Part shown: piece by piece, positions 34,928 through 43,665 of the stretch | Numbering within the stretch: position 1 is the stretch's first letter | Layout of the letters: each line of letters starts with the position of its first letter | Origin: Kordia sp. SMS9 | GTDB taxonomy: Bacteria; Bacteroidota; Bacteroidia; Flavobacteriales; Flavobacteriaceae | Direction of reading: 5' to 3' | Length of the DNA: 64,000 nt | Assembly (NCBI RefSeq): GCF_003352465.1 | Contig: NZ_CP031153.1 | Span: forward strand, 2,284,465 to 2,348,464 | Program-made: the position numbers and the translations under genes | Notes under the pieces: generated by a model | Databases searched by the model: none | Told to the model about the DNA's origin: nothing | The model's input: the letters and a program-made list of their open reading frames with translations, nothing else

Positions 34928-36304
34928 TCACCCAAAAACCAAACTACTCCGCACATTCACATCCAACAAAACCTTCCGCAAAATACGCTGTACATCTACA
35001 TTGTCTTTTTGCTTGATGAGATGATTTTCCAATTCGTCCGTGTGACTGATTTGCAAATCGTGATCTACAAAACCATAACCGAGATACAAACCGTTTTTAA
35101 CCAAGACAAACGCTTCTTCATCTACGTTTCTGCCTGTTTGTTTGATGACCAAATTTTGAGAAGATTCTCTGCTATGATCAATGGCTTGTTGTACACGTTC
35201 GTTATAACTTTCTACTGCTTCTTCGCTTTTGCAAATTCCTTGACAAGATTGAATCATAAAGTGCGAACATTCTGAAACGTTTTCCTGCAAATGACAGTAT
35301 TTCGGACACAACTCAAATTGCATGCACAAACGCTCCAAGTAGGTTCTGCAATCGCGAATGTTGTAGAAAATAATTAAGGGATTTTGAATGATTTTCGCAT
35401 CATTAATCGCTAAATGACACACACCACGACGATCAGCATATTCGAAAATAGCAAAACGCTTTGGCATACGTTTTGAAGCCACATTGTAGCGCGGATAATA
35501 ATGTTTGATTGCCGCATCTTCCATCAACAAGGCAATGAGTTCACTGCCTGATAATTCGTGATCTATATCCGCAGTTTCTCTGCACAAATCGAGTTCTTTT
35601 TTAGATTTGTTATAAAAATGTCCCAACACCCGTTTTTGAATGTTTTTTGCCTTTCCGACATAGATTACTTTTCCACGTTTGTTTTTAAAATAATAAATAC
35701 CAGGTTTGTTGGGCAATTCATCAAAAATCTTGCTTGGCAAATGTGGCGGCAAAGTAGCTTCTTTCGATTCTTTTTTTAAAAATTGCTTGAATGTTTCTTT
35801 GGCGGCTTCTTTCGTAAATAACAATTGAAATAAAACGACCGTTGCAGCGGCATCACCACGTGCGCGATGTCGGTCTGAAATATGAATGTTAAGCGATTTA
35901 CACAATTTCCCCAAACTATACGAGCGCAATCCTGGAATTAATGCGCGTGATAAACGAACCGTACAGAGTTTTTTCCGACGAAAGTCAACAGCAAGTTCTT
36001 TAAATTCATTGCGAATTACGTTGTAATCAAAATTAACGTTGTGCGCAACAAACGTACTGTCTTTCGTAATACTGAGGATTTCTTCGGCAATTTCTGCAAA
36101 TGTGGGCGCGTTCGCAACCATCGCATTGTCAATTCCTGTCAAAGCGGTAATGTGTGTCGGAATTAACGCATTCGGATTCACCAACGAGGTAAATTCATCC
36201 ACAATCGTATTTCTGTCCAAACGAAAAATAGAAATCTCTGTGATTTTATTCGTTCTTCCCGTCGTTTCAACGTCAATAATAGTATATACTTGATTTTCTG
36301 GCAT
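34928..36304 (-). CDS. DnaQ-type exonuclease fused to a UvrC-like GIY-YIG endonuclease
   Basis: 458 residues. Residues 1-165 are a DEDD exonuclease: IIDVETTG (Asp11, Glu13), HNVNFD (Asp93) and HRARGDA (His146, Asp151). A GIY-YIG domain follows at 202-290 (GIYYF at 202-206, YVGKAKNIQKR at 215-225), as at the N-terminus of UvrC or in Cho. The rest has a Cys-rich patch (CPKYC, then SCQGIC) that resembles UvrC-like families and could hold metal. It likely cuts and trims damaged DNA. Its start is 2 bases after the stop of the LexA-like repressor gene, so it is in that operon and probably damage-inducible. Confidence 0.88.
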   Translation of the reverse strand: MPENQVYTIIDVETTGRTNKITEISIFRLDRNTIVDEFTSLVNPNALIPTHITALTGIDNAMVANAPTFAEIAEEILSITKDSTFVAHNVNFDYNVIRNEFKELAVDFRRKKLCTVRLSRALIPGLRSYSLGKLCKSLNIHISDRHRARGDAAATVVLFQLLFTKEAAKETFKQFLKKESKEATLPPHLPSKIFDELPNKPGIYYFKNKRGKVIYVGKAKNIQKRVLGHFYNKSKKELDLCRETADIDHELSGSELIALLMEDAAIKHYYPRYNVASKRMPKRFAIFEYADRRGVCHLAINDAKIIQNPLIIFYNIRDCRTYLERLCMQFELCPKYCHLQENVSECSHFMIQSCQGICKSEEAVESYNERVQQAIDHSRESSQNLVIKQTGRNVDEEAFVLVKNGLYLGYGFVDHDLQISHTDELENHLIKQKDNVDVQRILRKVLLDVNVRSSLVFG

Positions 36305-36306
36305 AT

Positions 36307-37074
36307 TTATGACATTCGTTGAACAGCTTCCAATTCTACTTGCAATTCCCGAAACATCGCCATAATACTACTAAGTTTCAGCTCTTTTTCGTCATATTCT
36401 TGTGTGTTGATGCAACAGGTAAATTCCCAAAGTTCTAACACATCTTCTAGCTGTACATGAAATGGCGCATATGCTTTGTTGTCGCTGCTTAGCAGTAAAC
36501 CTTGTCCTGTAAAATGTTTGGACACACGTTTGTATACCAAACCGTCATTTTTGGTCAACACAATATAGGTGCGTCCATCTTTTACATCCTTGATATCCTC
36601 CACAAATTTTGCTACAATGTACGAACCATCTTTTACTGGCAACATAGAATCGCCTTTTATCGGAAACGCTCGGTGCGTTCCTGTGGGTAAAAACGGTAAT
36701 TTTATTTTTTGTAATTGTTCAATATATTCTGGATCGGCATACCCAGCCAAATAACCTGCCGATGCTTTTGTTGGAATAATATCAATGAGTTCTTCATCAT
36801 TTTCATTTACCGTAATCGGGAAGAGCAAACGCTGATTTCCCACTTGCATAAACGAACTGTCTTTGGCTTGTGTGAGATCGTTTTTTACCAAAATATCAAT
36901 CGGTAATTTAAAGTAATCGGACAAATCAATGAGACGATCAATCGGTGGTTCGGAACGTCCTTCTTCATAAGAACCCACCATAGAGCGCGACCAACCTAAG
37001 GCTTCCGCAAAACGTTCTTGAGAGAAGCTTTTGAGCGTACGTAAATGTTTAATGTTTTTCTGAATATTTCGCAT
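36307..37074 (-). CDS. XRE-family repressor with S24 (LexA-like) self-cleavage domain
   Basis: 255 residues. N-terminal helix-turn-helix (FSQERFAEALGWSRSMVGSYEEG, about 17-39). The C-terminal S24 domain has Ser143 in KGDSMLP and Lys182 in VYKRV, the serine-lysine dyad, and a candidate Ala106-Gly107 scissile bond (KASAGYL). Spacing of 37 and 39 residues between these points compares with 35 and 37 in LexA (Ala84-Gly85, Ser119, Lys156), so RecA-stimulated self-cleavage is plausible. It is the first gene of an operon with a DNA-repair-type nuclease, and paired repeats lie over its promoter, suggesting autorepression. Confidence 0.9.
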   Translation of the reverse strand: MRNIQKNIKHLRTLKSFSQERFAEALGWSRSMVGSYEEGRSEPPIDRLIDLSDYFKLPIDILVKNDLTQAKDSSFMQVGNQRLLFPITVNENDEELIDIIPTKASAGYLAGYADPEYIEQLQKIKLPFLPTGTHRAFPIKGDSMLPVKDGSYIVAKFVEDIKDVKDGRTYIVLTKNDGLVYKRVSKHFTGQGLLLSSDNKAYAPFHVQLEDVLELWEFTCCINTQEYDEKELKLSSIMAMFRELQVELEAVQRMS

Positions 37075-37097
37075 GAGACCACAATTAAAAATTCCTA

Positions 37098-37130
37098 TTG
37101 CTACAAATATAAGTAATTGTTGCTACAAAT
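37098..37130 (-). promoter_or_regulatory. two direct repeats TTGCTACAAAT, candidate operator of the S24 repressor
   Basis: Identical 11-base repeats at 37098-37108 and 37120-37130, 22 bases (about two helix turns) apart, 24-56 bases upstream of the repressor start. The promoter-proximal copy overlaps the -7 box. Confidence 0.6.
37104..37111 (-). promoter_or_regulatory. -7 promoter box of the repressor operon (TATATTTG)
   Basis: TATATTTG on the minus strand fits TAnnTTTG. A transcript would start near 37098 with a leader of about 24 bases. A TTTG lies only 14 bases upstream of the box, shorter than usual, so the -33 element is uncertain. Confidence 0.45.
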
Positions 37131-37257
37131 TGAGGTGATTCATGGAAACTACAGGTTTTTAACAACCTTTACTTTATAAAATGAAGGTTATTGTTCTTGT
37201 TTTCAACAGTTTACAGATTTAATTTTATGTTATTATTAATCTTAAAATCATTTCATT

Positions 37258-37413
37258 ATGAAAAAGAGAAATCTTAAAACATTACGTCTTAACAAGAAAT
37301 TGGTTTCTAAAATTAGTGAACTTGCAAAAGGCGGAAGAGATTATCCAACGTATTTATCTTTACCATATTCAGATTGCTGGTGTTGGAGCAAAGATGAAGA
37401 TACGCAACCTTAA
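37258..37413 (+). CDS. double-glycine RiPP-type precursor peptide (Bacteroidota natural product precursor-like)
   Basis: 51 residues. Leader MKKRNLKTLRLNKKLVSKIS then ELAKGG; the LxLNKKxVSKI pattern ending in Gly25-Gly26 matches Bacteroidota precursor peptides of the GG/class I lanthipeptide-like group. The core is RDYPTYLSLPYSDCWCW plus an acidic tail, with Thr31, Ser34 and Ser38 upstream of Cys40 and Cys42, so lanthionine rings are chemically possible. No LanB/LanC, radical SAM enzyme or peptidase-ABC exporter adjoins it, so it is an orphan and its enzymes must be elsewhere. The dispersed-repeat terminator follows immediately. Confidence 0.7.
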   Translation: MKKRNLKTLRLNKKLVSKISELAKGGRDYPTYLSLPYSDCWCWSKDEDTQP

Positions 37414-37418
37414 ATTGA

Positions 37419-37550
37419 TGAGGTCTAAAAAGTATGAATTTTGTCAACCCGAACTTGATTCGGTTTCTTATAAAGATTGAAAATCAGGATAATGAGATGC
37501 TGGATTATGTCCAAAATGACGTTTCAAAACACTTTTTAGACCTTCTTTTT
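37419..37550 (+). terminator. long hairpin terminator containing the dispersed intergenic repeat
   Basis: Outer stem GAGGTCTAAAAAGT pairs with ACTTTTTAGACCTT, followed by a T run. The interior holds TTTTGTCAA, GAACTTGATTC and GACGTTTCAAAA, shared with the element at 25622-25712, plus an extra ~45 bases. It begins 6 bases after the precursor stop. Confidence 0.65.
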
Positions 37551-37965
37551 ACTGTTCTTGCAATAGTTCTAAAAAATCTAATAAATAAATTGTGCGTTCC
37601 CGATATTGTTGTTTTTCATGAGAAGCGGTAGCTGCCATTGTCATAGTGCCACCTTCATATTGTTTGTGATAAAAAGCCGCATAAAATGCCAAATCTGCTT
37701 TTTGAAATTTGAGCCAATGCGTTTGCGAATCCATCAATAATTTAACAGATACTTTTTCAGGAGTTGCTTTTAATTGTCCTAAAATTTCCTCCATAAGTTT
37801 TTTCCAAGAAGCCAATGCTTCTTTTTCACATTTTACACTGCTAATGGTTGCAGGAATGGAGTTTTCATGACATTTTCGGTTTTCTTCATCTATTTTTTCA
37901 ACAGTGTTTTGACCAAAACTGAGTTGTATGGTGATGAATGCAATAAAGAGAACTATTTTTTTCAT
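37549..37965 (-). CDS. LprI/DUF1311-like secreted protein
   Basis: 138 residues with signal peptide (MKKIVLFIAFITIQLSFGQ). The mature part has two Cys (RKCHEN and VKCEKE), then WKKLMEEILGQLK and SQTHWLKFQKADLAFYAAFY and a GTMTMAA segment, the pattern of DUF1311 (LprI-type lysozyme inhibitor family). Function in flavobacteria is not established. It is transcribed towards the repeat-type terminator. Confidence 0.75.
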   Translation of the reverse strand: MKKIVLFIAFITIQLSFGQNTVEKIDEENRKCHENSIPATISSVKCEKEALASWKKLMEEILGQLKATPEKVSVKLLMDSQTHWLKFQKADLAFYAAFYHKQYEGGTMTMAATASHEKQQYRERTIYLLDFLELLQEQ

Positions 37966-38137
37966 GTTGAAAAGATACTATTTTTTAATGAATCCATAAA
38001 TATGCTGAAACGCAACTGCATTTAAGTAGATTTCGATATAATTTTTCTTCATTTCATTACAAAAAATCACTCAATATGACGATTTAAATTCAGTTGTCAG
38101 TCTAGCGTGTATAGGAACTCATTACAGAACTGCTACA

Positions 38138-39490
38138 TTATCGACGCTTTTTTTTGTTGCGAAGATTGTAATTTTTATCACCTCTCGTTTTCGGTTTTTT
38201 ATATTTTTTTACAATTTCTCTTCGATAGGAACCTCCTTGATTGGTTTTTTTATTTTTTTCCTTCTTTTCGTGAAAACCAGCATCCAAACCTTCCGTTTTG
38301 AGAGGATTGTTTCGCTCGCGAATATGTGTTTGTTCTTCTGGTGCTAATTCGGTAGAGATGACAACTTCTTCAGGAATTTCCAATGAAGGAATTTCATAGT
38401 TCATCAAGTTTTCAATCGCTTCTTTGAATTCTTTTTCTTTTTCGGTGTAGAATAAAATTGCGTTTCCTTTGGCTTCTGCACGACCTGCGCGACCAATTCG
38501 GTGCATGTAATTTTCTGGATAGTTTGGTGTGTTAAAGTTGAATACATGCGTAATCATATTTAAATCCAAACCGCGCGCCATGACATCAGTTGCGACTAGA
38601 ATTCGATTTTCGCCTGCATTGAAATTTTCAATGGAACGAATACGGTAATTTTGTGTTTTGTTGGAATGAATCACCGCAACTTCTTCGCCAAAATCACGTT
38701 TTAAAGATTCAAAGAGTCTGTCTGCCAAACGTTTATTCGTGATAAAAACCAACACTTTGCTGAAGGTTTCTGCATCTTTCAGTAAGTGCGTCAACAAATT
38801 TGCTTTTGTATAAAAGTTGGGAACAGCGTAACAACTTTGTGAAATATTATCTAGCGGTGTTCCACTAACAGCAATAGAAATGGTATGCGGAGAAACAAAG
38901 AAATCATCAATCAATATTTTTACATCATCGGTCATGGTTGCCGAAAACATGATATTTTGTCGTTGATCTGGTAGCAATTCAAAGATATTGGTAATCTGAA
39001 AGCGAAATCCTAAATCCAACATCACATCTACTTCATCAATCACTAACTTTTTGATGGCTTTTAGTTGCAATGCTCTGCTTAATACCAAATCGTACAAACG
39101 TCCAGGCGTTGCTACGACAATATCCGCGCCTTGTTGCAAACTTTGTGCTTGCGTATTCATATTGACGCCACCATACACACCAACGATGCGCACATTGATA
39201 TATTTGGCAAATGCTTCAATTTGTTCTACGACCTGAATGACCAATTCGCGTGTTGGGACTATGACTAAAATTCGCGGATTGACTTGTGTTGAGAATTTTA
39301 AATCGCGCAAAAGTGGCAACATATAGGCAAACGTTTTTCCTGTACCTGTTTGTGCAATTCCGACCACATCTTTTCCACCACGAATTACGGAAAATGATTC
39401 CTGTTGAATTGGTGTTGGCGTTGTAAAGCCTAAATCTTCAATTGCAAAATGCAACTGTTTTGATAAGTCAAGATCTTGAAAAGTAGCCAT
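38138..39490 (-). CDS. DEAD-box ATP-dependent RNA helicase
   Basis: 450 residues from ATG 39490 (MATFQDLDLS); the open frame extends 12 codons further but homology starts here. Motifs: Q motif PTPIQQES, Walker A GTGKT (49-53), PTREL, Walker B DEVD (151-154, in place of DEAD), SAT (182-184), ATDVMARGLD and HRIGRAGR. The C-terminal tail (from about 380) is Lys/Arg-rich and likely binds RNA. It unwinds RNA during ribosome assembly or decay, probably aiding cold growth. Confidence 0.93.
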   Translation of the reverse strand: MATFQDLDLSKQLHFAIEDLGFTTPTPIQQESFSVIRGGKDVVGIAQTGTGKTFAYMLPLLRDLKFSTQVNPRILVIVPTRELVIQVVEQIEAFAKYINVRIVGVYGGVNMNTQAQSLQQGADIVVATPGRLYDLVLSRALQLKAIKKLVIDEVDVMLDLGFRFQITNIFELLPDQRQNIMFSATMTDDVKILIDDFFVSPHTISIAVSGTPLDNISQSCYAVPNFYTKANLLTHLLKDAETFSKVLVFITNKRLADRLFESLKRDFGEEVAVIHSNKTQNYRIRSIENFNAGENRILVATDVMARGLDLNMITHVFNFNTPNYPENYMHRIGRAGRAEAKGNAILFYTEKEKEFKEAIENLMNYEIPSLEIPEEVVISTELAPEEQTHIRERNNPLKTEGLDAGFHEKKEKNKKTNQGGSYRREIVKKYKKPKTRGDKNYNLRNKKKRR

Positions 39491-39568
39491 AAGGTGTAAA
39501 TTTTGCGCAAATGTAGTGTATTTCATCGCTTTAGCGTGATGAAAGTGTATTTTTTAAGATACGACTTG

Positions 39569-39907
39569 CTAATCTATACACTCAATATACGAAGATGTTC
39601 CGCCAGATAGATCACCATTCAACCATTGCCAATCGAAATTGAGGAGCAATCTACCATCTGCAGCTGTTGAGATGCTTCCTGTAGAAACGCCAGCTTTTAA
39701 ATCGCCATGAATGGTAATGCATTGAAATAATAATTCAATACGATCTTCGGAAATTTGTTTTCCCACGACAAAACCTTCTTTGATTTCGCCACCTTTGTAA
39801 GTGCCCGTAATAGTCTTTCCTTCATGAAAATAATGAAAGATTGTTTCCGTTGAGGAAAGTCCGTTTTTATTTTCAGTAGTACTAAACTTTTTATTGTGTA
39901 GATTCAA
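39569..39907 (-). CDS. small beta-rich protein of unknown function
   Basis: 112 residues without signal peptide or Cys motif apart from two scattered Cys. Repeating Gly-turn strands (ITGTYKGGEIKEGFVVGKQ, GRLLLNFDWQWLNGDLSGGTSSY) suggest a small beta barrel. It is a recurrent flavobacterial family that I cannot assign to a function. It overlaps the upstream membrane protein gene by 17 bases, so both are likely expressed together. Confidence 0.75.
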   Translation of the reverse strand: MNLHNKKFSTTENKNGLSSTETIFHYFHEGKTITGTYKGGEIKEGFVVGKQISEDRIELLFQCITIHGDLKAGVSTGSISTAADGRLLLNFDWQWLNGDLSGGTSSYIECID

Positions 39908-40361
39908 GAGGTGTAGCGTTATTTTTCATCCTAAAATACGCATAAAAACTTAAAGCAATAGCTGCACCTGAAACGATGGTCATGACGGTTCCAGGAGCAA
40001 ATTTTACAAATCCGCCTATATCTAAAAAGATAAAATAGCCTAAATCTGTCAAACCGCCTGTAATAGCTGCTAAGAAGATGGCATTTTTATTTCCTTTCCA
40101 AATAAAGAAAGCACATAAAAAAGTGACAAGTCCAACCCAACATAGGTTAAATCCGTGTTGTCCAATGATAGCACCAGCCGCCGCAGGATAGTCCATTTGT
40201 ACCGTACTTGGATCAATGGCATCGGCAATTCCTGAAATGGCGCTTGAAATGTCTCCAGAAATGATAAAATACATAGTGATTCCGCCTGCAAATACATGTA
40301 CCAATCCCCAAATGATCCATAAAATAGCAGCAATTTTTAATAGAATGCTTGTGTTTTTCAT
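39891..40361 (-). CDS. four-helix membrane protein of unknown function
   Basis: 156 residues with four hydrophobic helices (about 8-30, 60-85, 90-108, 122-142): ILLKIAAILWIIWGLVHVFA, GFNLCWVGLVTFLCAFFIW, FVKFAPGTVMTIVSGAAIA. No motif identifies it. It lies between the Crp/Fnr regulator and the small beta-rich gene on one strand, overlapping the latter. Confidence 0.75.
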   Translation of the reverse strand: MKNTSILLKIAAILWIIWGLVHVFAGGITMYFIISGDISSAISGIADAIDPSTVQMDYPAAAGAIIGQHGFNLCWVGLVTFLCAFFIWKGNKNAIFLAAITGGLTDLGYFIFLDIGGFVKFAPGTVMTIVSGAAIALSFYAYFRMKNNATPLESTQ

Positions 40362-40437
40362 TGTGTGTTGTGTTAGGTTTTGAACGCAAAAATGAAAAAC
40401 GAAATTGAATTGTGCATTAATGTAGATTAAGATACAC

Positions 40438-40896
40438 TTATTTTTGATTTTTGATCGTACTTAAAGCTTCTGGCGTGATACCTAGATAAGACGCAATCAT
40501 TTTTTGTGGTACTCGTTGTAGTATGTTCGGATAGGTTTCTATAAAATGTTGGTAGCGTTCTTTGGCAGAATAACTCATAAGCATGATGACTCTTTTTTGT
40601 AAGACCGCCAAGCGTTTTATGATCGGTTTTACGTTATCTTTTTCATCATCTACATTTTTTTGCATGACTATAACTGTAGAATCTTCCAAAGCATCAATAA
40701 AAAGTTCGCACGGAATTTCTGGAGGATTTGAATCGGCAATGGTCCAATTTTCAGGGGCAAAAATAAAAATATGTTCTTTGCCTTTTTTGTCAATCGTATA
40801 CCCACGCAACAACCCACTTTTTACATGGTAAATTTTTGAATTTAACGTGCCGCTGTGCTGAATGATTTCTCCTTTTTTTACAGTAATTGTGGTCAT
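40438..40896 (-). CDS. Crp/Fnr-family transcriptional regulator
   Basis: 152 residues, shorter than Crp (~210). The N-terminal cyclic-nucleotide-binding fold is recognisable (KGEIIQHSGTLNSKIYHVKSG, GYTIDKKGKEHIFIFAPENW), and the C-terminus retains a helix-turn-helix (PQKMIASYLGITPEALSTI). The YQHFIETYPNILQRVP segment is typical of the flavobacterial subgroup. The cNMP-binding pocket residues are not clearly conserved. Its start overlaps the stop of the YitT gene by 4 bases. Confidence 0.88.
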   Translation of the reverse strand: MTTITVKKGEIIQHSGTLNSKIYHVKSGLLRGYTIDKKGKEHIFIFAPENWTIADSNPPEIPCELFIDALEDSTVIVMQKNVDDEKDNVKPIIKRLAVLQKRVIMLMSYSAKERYQHFIETYPNILQRVPQKMIASYLGITPEALSTIKNQK

Positions 40897-41834
40897 GGTT
40901 GCTTTTTCTCGGGGGAAGTTTTAGAAGCTTTTTTCGTATCTTTTTCTTGCGATTTGTACAAGGCTGGTGATAATTTTTTGATGCCTTCAGTGGTCAAATA
41001 TTTGGTTAAAATTCCACCTTTAATATTGTTTACGTCAAATTCAATGATGAACGCATTTGAATCAATTTTTTCTATGAGATTGTAGGTTCTGCGAATGTCA
41101 ATTCGATTGACAACCGTGTGAATGATGTCTTTTTCCGTTTGCGAACCGCGTTTCCCATAGCCACGCGCCGATTTGTACAAGGTCATTCCTGTACCAACCA
41201 CTTGGATGAGTTCTTCTTCGATTTCTATATATTTTTCGGAAACAATCATCATCCCGACATAATCTTCAAAGCCTTCAATCATTAAGTCGATGATTTTCGC
41301 TGTGACTAAAAAAGTGAGAATGGAATACATGGCAATTTCTACCGAAAGGAGCAATGCTGTTAGGCTAAATAAGATCGCATTAAAGCCTAGAATGACTTTT
41401 CCAATACTGATGCCCAAACGATCGTTGATAAAGATTCCTAATATTTCAGAACCGTCTAATACAGCACCATTTTTAATACTTAATCCAATGCCGGCACCGA
41501 GAAACAATCCGCCAAATATGGCAATTAGTAGTTTGTCATCTGTCACTGCCGAAAAATTTTCAAAGTGAATAAAAACGGCCAATCCAACAATGGCAAAAAT
41601 GGATTTTAGAAAGATGCGTTTTGTTAAGGTAAACCACGCTAACGCCAAAAAAGGGATACTTACAATTAGTAAAACAACTGAAATATTTACAGGGAATAAT
41701 TCACTTAACAAAATGGCAATTCCAGTAACTCCGCCATCTAAAAAACCGTTGGGAAGTAGAAACATTTTCAAGCCAATACTCGCCAATATGATTCCTATAA
41801 AAATTTGAAAAATTTCTGAAATGAGTCGTTTCAT
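40893..41834 (-). CDS. YitT family membrane protein (DUF161 + DUF2179)
   Basis: 313 residues. Six membrane helices in the first ~200 residues (IFIGIILASIGLKMFLLPNGFLDGGVTGIA typical of YitT start), then a C-terminal cytoplasmic DUF2179 ferredoxin-like domain (GMTLYKSARGYGKRG and ITKYLT-like segments) and a Lys-rich tail. Function is unknown across the family. It starts 5 kb-wide minus-strand gene run and is coupled to the downstream Crp/Fnr regulator by an ATGA overlap. Confidence 0.92.
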   Translation of the reverse strand: MKRLISEIFQIFIGIILASIGLKMFLLPNGFLDGGVTGIAILLSELFPVNISVVLLIVSIPFLALAWFTLTKRIFLKSIFAIVGLAVFIHFENFSAVTDDKLLIAIFGGLFLGAGIGLSIKNGAVLDGSEILGIFINDRLGISIGKVILGFNAILFSLTALLLSVEIAMYSILTFLVTAKIIDLMIEGFEDYVGMMIVSEKYIEIEEELIQVVGTGMTLYKSARGYGKRGSQTEKDIIHTVVNRIDIRRTYNLIEKIDSNAFIIEFDVNNIKGGILTKYLTTEGIKKLSPALYKSQEKDTKKASKTSPEKKQP

Positions 41835-41966
41835 AAGTGTGTAAATATGAATTTATGGAATTGTTTTCAAGATACACAAACTTCAAACGATTTATGTACA
41901 ATAGCCGCAGCTTTTTATCTTTTTTTATGAGGTGTCAATTCGTAGTATTTTTTCTTTCAATCAAAC

Positions 41967-42001
41967 AAAAAAAAGCCATTTACAAATTGTGCAAATGGCT
42001 T
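41967..42001 (-). terminator. intrinsic terminator of the sulfatase gene
   Basis: 11-bp stem AAGCCATTTGC / GTAAATGGCTT (one mismatch), followed on the minus strand by eight T, 26 bases after the stop at 42027. Confidence 0.8.
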
Positions 42002-42026
42002 CTGTAGTGTTGCTTGTATGTACTAA

Positions 42027-43562
42027 TTATTGTCTGCTAAGCGCAATTGGCCCGTCTGTAACGGCATTGCGATGCAATAATCGTTTTTCAGCTTCGTGTA
42101 GTTTTTTAGCCAATTCATCTCGTATTGCTTTATATTCGGGATTGTACGCTAAATTTTCCATTTCGTTATCTTCATCGTCGGTTAGTTTGTATAATTCATA
42201 TACCGTTGGATAACTTCCTAATGCATGAAAGTAATAGGCAAATTTCCATTCTTTGGTACGAATGCATCGAATACGATTTGCCGCTAATACCGCCGAAGGA
42301 TGATCTGCCGAACTCGCTTTGGTGTCATCAAATGTAAACATGATTTCATCTTGAACGCCAGTGCCATCATTAATAATTGGCAATAAATTATTTCCTTGAA
42401 GTGCTTTTGATGGTTTCTGTATATTTGCAATTGCTGCCATGGTTGGCATGATATCAATTAAGGTTGCAAGTTCGTCTGAGGAACGTTGCGGAATCGGATT
42501 TCCGTTTTTATCTTTACTTGGAAACAATTTAGGGTTTGAAAAAACCATCGGAACATTCAACGTTTCTTCATATACATTGAATGCTTTTTGACGCATACCG
42601 CCATGAGCTAAGCCCATTTCTCCATGATCAGAAATACGAATCACTAATGCTTCATCGGCCATGCGGTTTCCTGTGTCACTTACATGATACAATTCATCAA
42701 TAAATTCGCCAATTTGCTTATCAATTTTTGTGAGCGTATGTGCGTAGAAGTTGATATAGTTTAGTTTTTTCTCATCATTAGGTAATGCACCTAATAAGAG
42801 GTTTGCCGATTGTACAATTTGAAATTGCGCCATCGGTTTTTTATTTTTTAATAAATCTTCATTGACCGAATATGGCAATCCAACGCTTCTGCCCAACCAA
42901 TCTTTTTCTGAATACCCAAAATCAACACCATTTGGATACGCCAATACATCGTGTGGATTTACCAAAGAAAGTACCAAACAAAACGGAACACGTGGAGCGC
43001 CACTTTCACGTTCGGTACGTACTTGCTGCAAAAAGTCAATTCCTTGTTGAATGTACATTTCGTCATGATTGGCATAGCCGCCACCAAAATTTTGCGGCTT
43101 TACATCTTCTCCGGCATCAGGCGCAATCCAACCTCTAAAACCTGTGAGTGCAATTTCAGAAGCTGTCAATCCGTTTTCTGTTTCGCCTTTGCTCAAGTGC
43201 CATTTTCCACGATATTGCACATCATATCCATCGCCAGAAAGCATACGTGCCATGTTGTATATTTTAGGATCAAGTTGTGTTTCTGCGTCGGAATAGCGTC
43301 CGCCAAAAGTAAGTGTTTGTGTTACGCCATGTTGCGAAGGATATACTCCAGTGAATAGTGTAGTTCTGCTTGGTGAACACATACACGAATTGCAAAATGC
43401 TTTGTTGAATGTAAAACCATTGTCTTTTAAAAATGTCATGGTTTTTAAGTTATCACTTTCCCAACCTTCCGGGAAATTTTGCGTGGCGCGCTCTTGATCA
43501 GTAATGATTAGAATAAGATCTGGTTTTTCAGGTAACTCTGCTCTTTGCTTGGAGAAATTCAT
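42027..43562 (-). CDS. type I sulfatase
   Basis: 511 residues. CSPSR at 62-66 is the CxPSR signature whose Cys is converted to formylglycine; LILIITDQE at the N-terminus supplies metal ligands (Asp22 region), and HGVTQ, GKWHLSKG and SDHGEMG complete the alkaline-phosphatase-fold active site. It hydrolyses sulfate esters from sugars, choline or other organics. No signal peptide is evident, which is unusual for polysaccharide sulfatases of marine flavobacteria and suggests a cytoplasmic small-molecule substrate. No formylglycine-generating enzyme or carbohydrate-active gene is adjacent. Monocistronic with its own terminator. Confidence 0.9.
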   Translation of the reverse strand: MNFSKQRAELPEKPDLILIITDQERATQNFPEGWESDNLKTMTFLKDNGFTFNKAFCNSCMCSPSRTTLFTGVYPSQHGVTQTLTFGGRYSDAETQLDPKIYNMARMLSGDGYDVQYRGKWHLSKGETENGLTASEIALTGFRGWIAPDAGEDVKPQNFGGGYANHDEMYIQQGIDFLQQVRTERESGAPRVPFCLVLSLVNPHDVLAYPNGVDFGYSEKDWLGRSVGLPYSVNEDLLKNKKPMAQFQIVQSANLLLGALPNDEKKLNYINFYAHTLTKIDKQIGEFIDELYHVSDTGNRMADEALVIRISDHGEMGLAHGGMRQKAFNVYEETLNVPMVFSNPKLFPSKDKNGNPIPQRSSDELATLIDIMPTMAAIANIQKPSKALQGNNLLPIINDGTGVQDEIMFTFDDTKASSADHPSAVLAANRIRCIRTKEWKFAYYFHALGSYPTVYELYKLTDDEDNEMENLAYNPEYKAIRDELAKKLHEAEKRLLHRNAVTDGPIALSRQ

Positions 43563-43665
43563 AAGAAATTGTTTTTAGTTTATACAAACAATATCGCGTT
43601 ATTTTTATGATTTTGTAAGCGTAAAAATACGTAGTTATAAAAGTTAGTAAAAGTTCTTGTAGCAG

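Noticed and set aside
37150..37190. AACCTT ... AAGGTT inverted repeat ahead of the double-glycine precursor.
   Set aside because: Only 6 bp of perfect pairing in AT-rich sequence; not distinguishable from chance.
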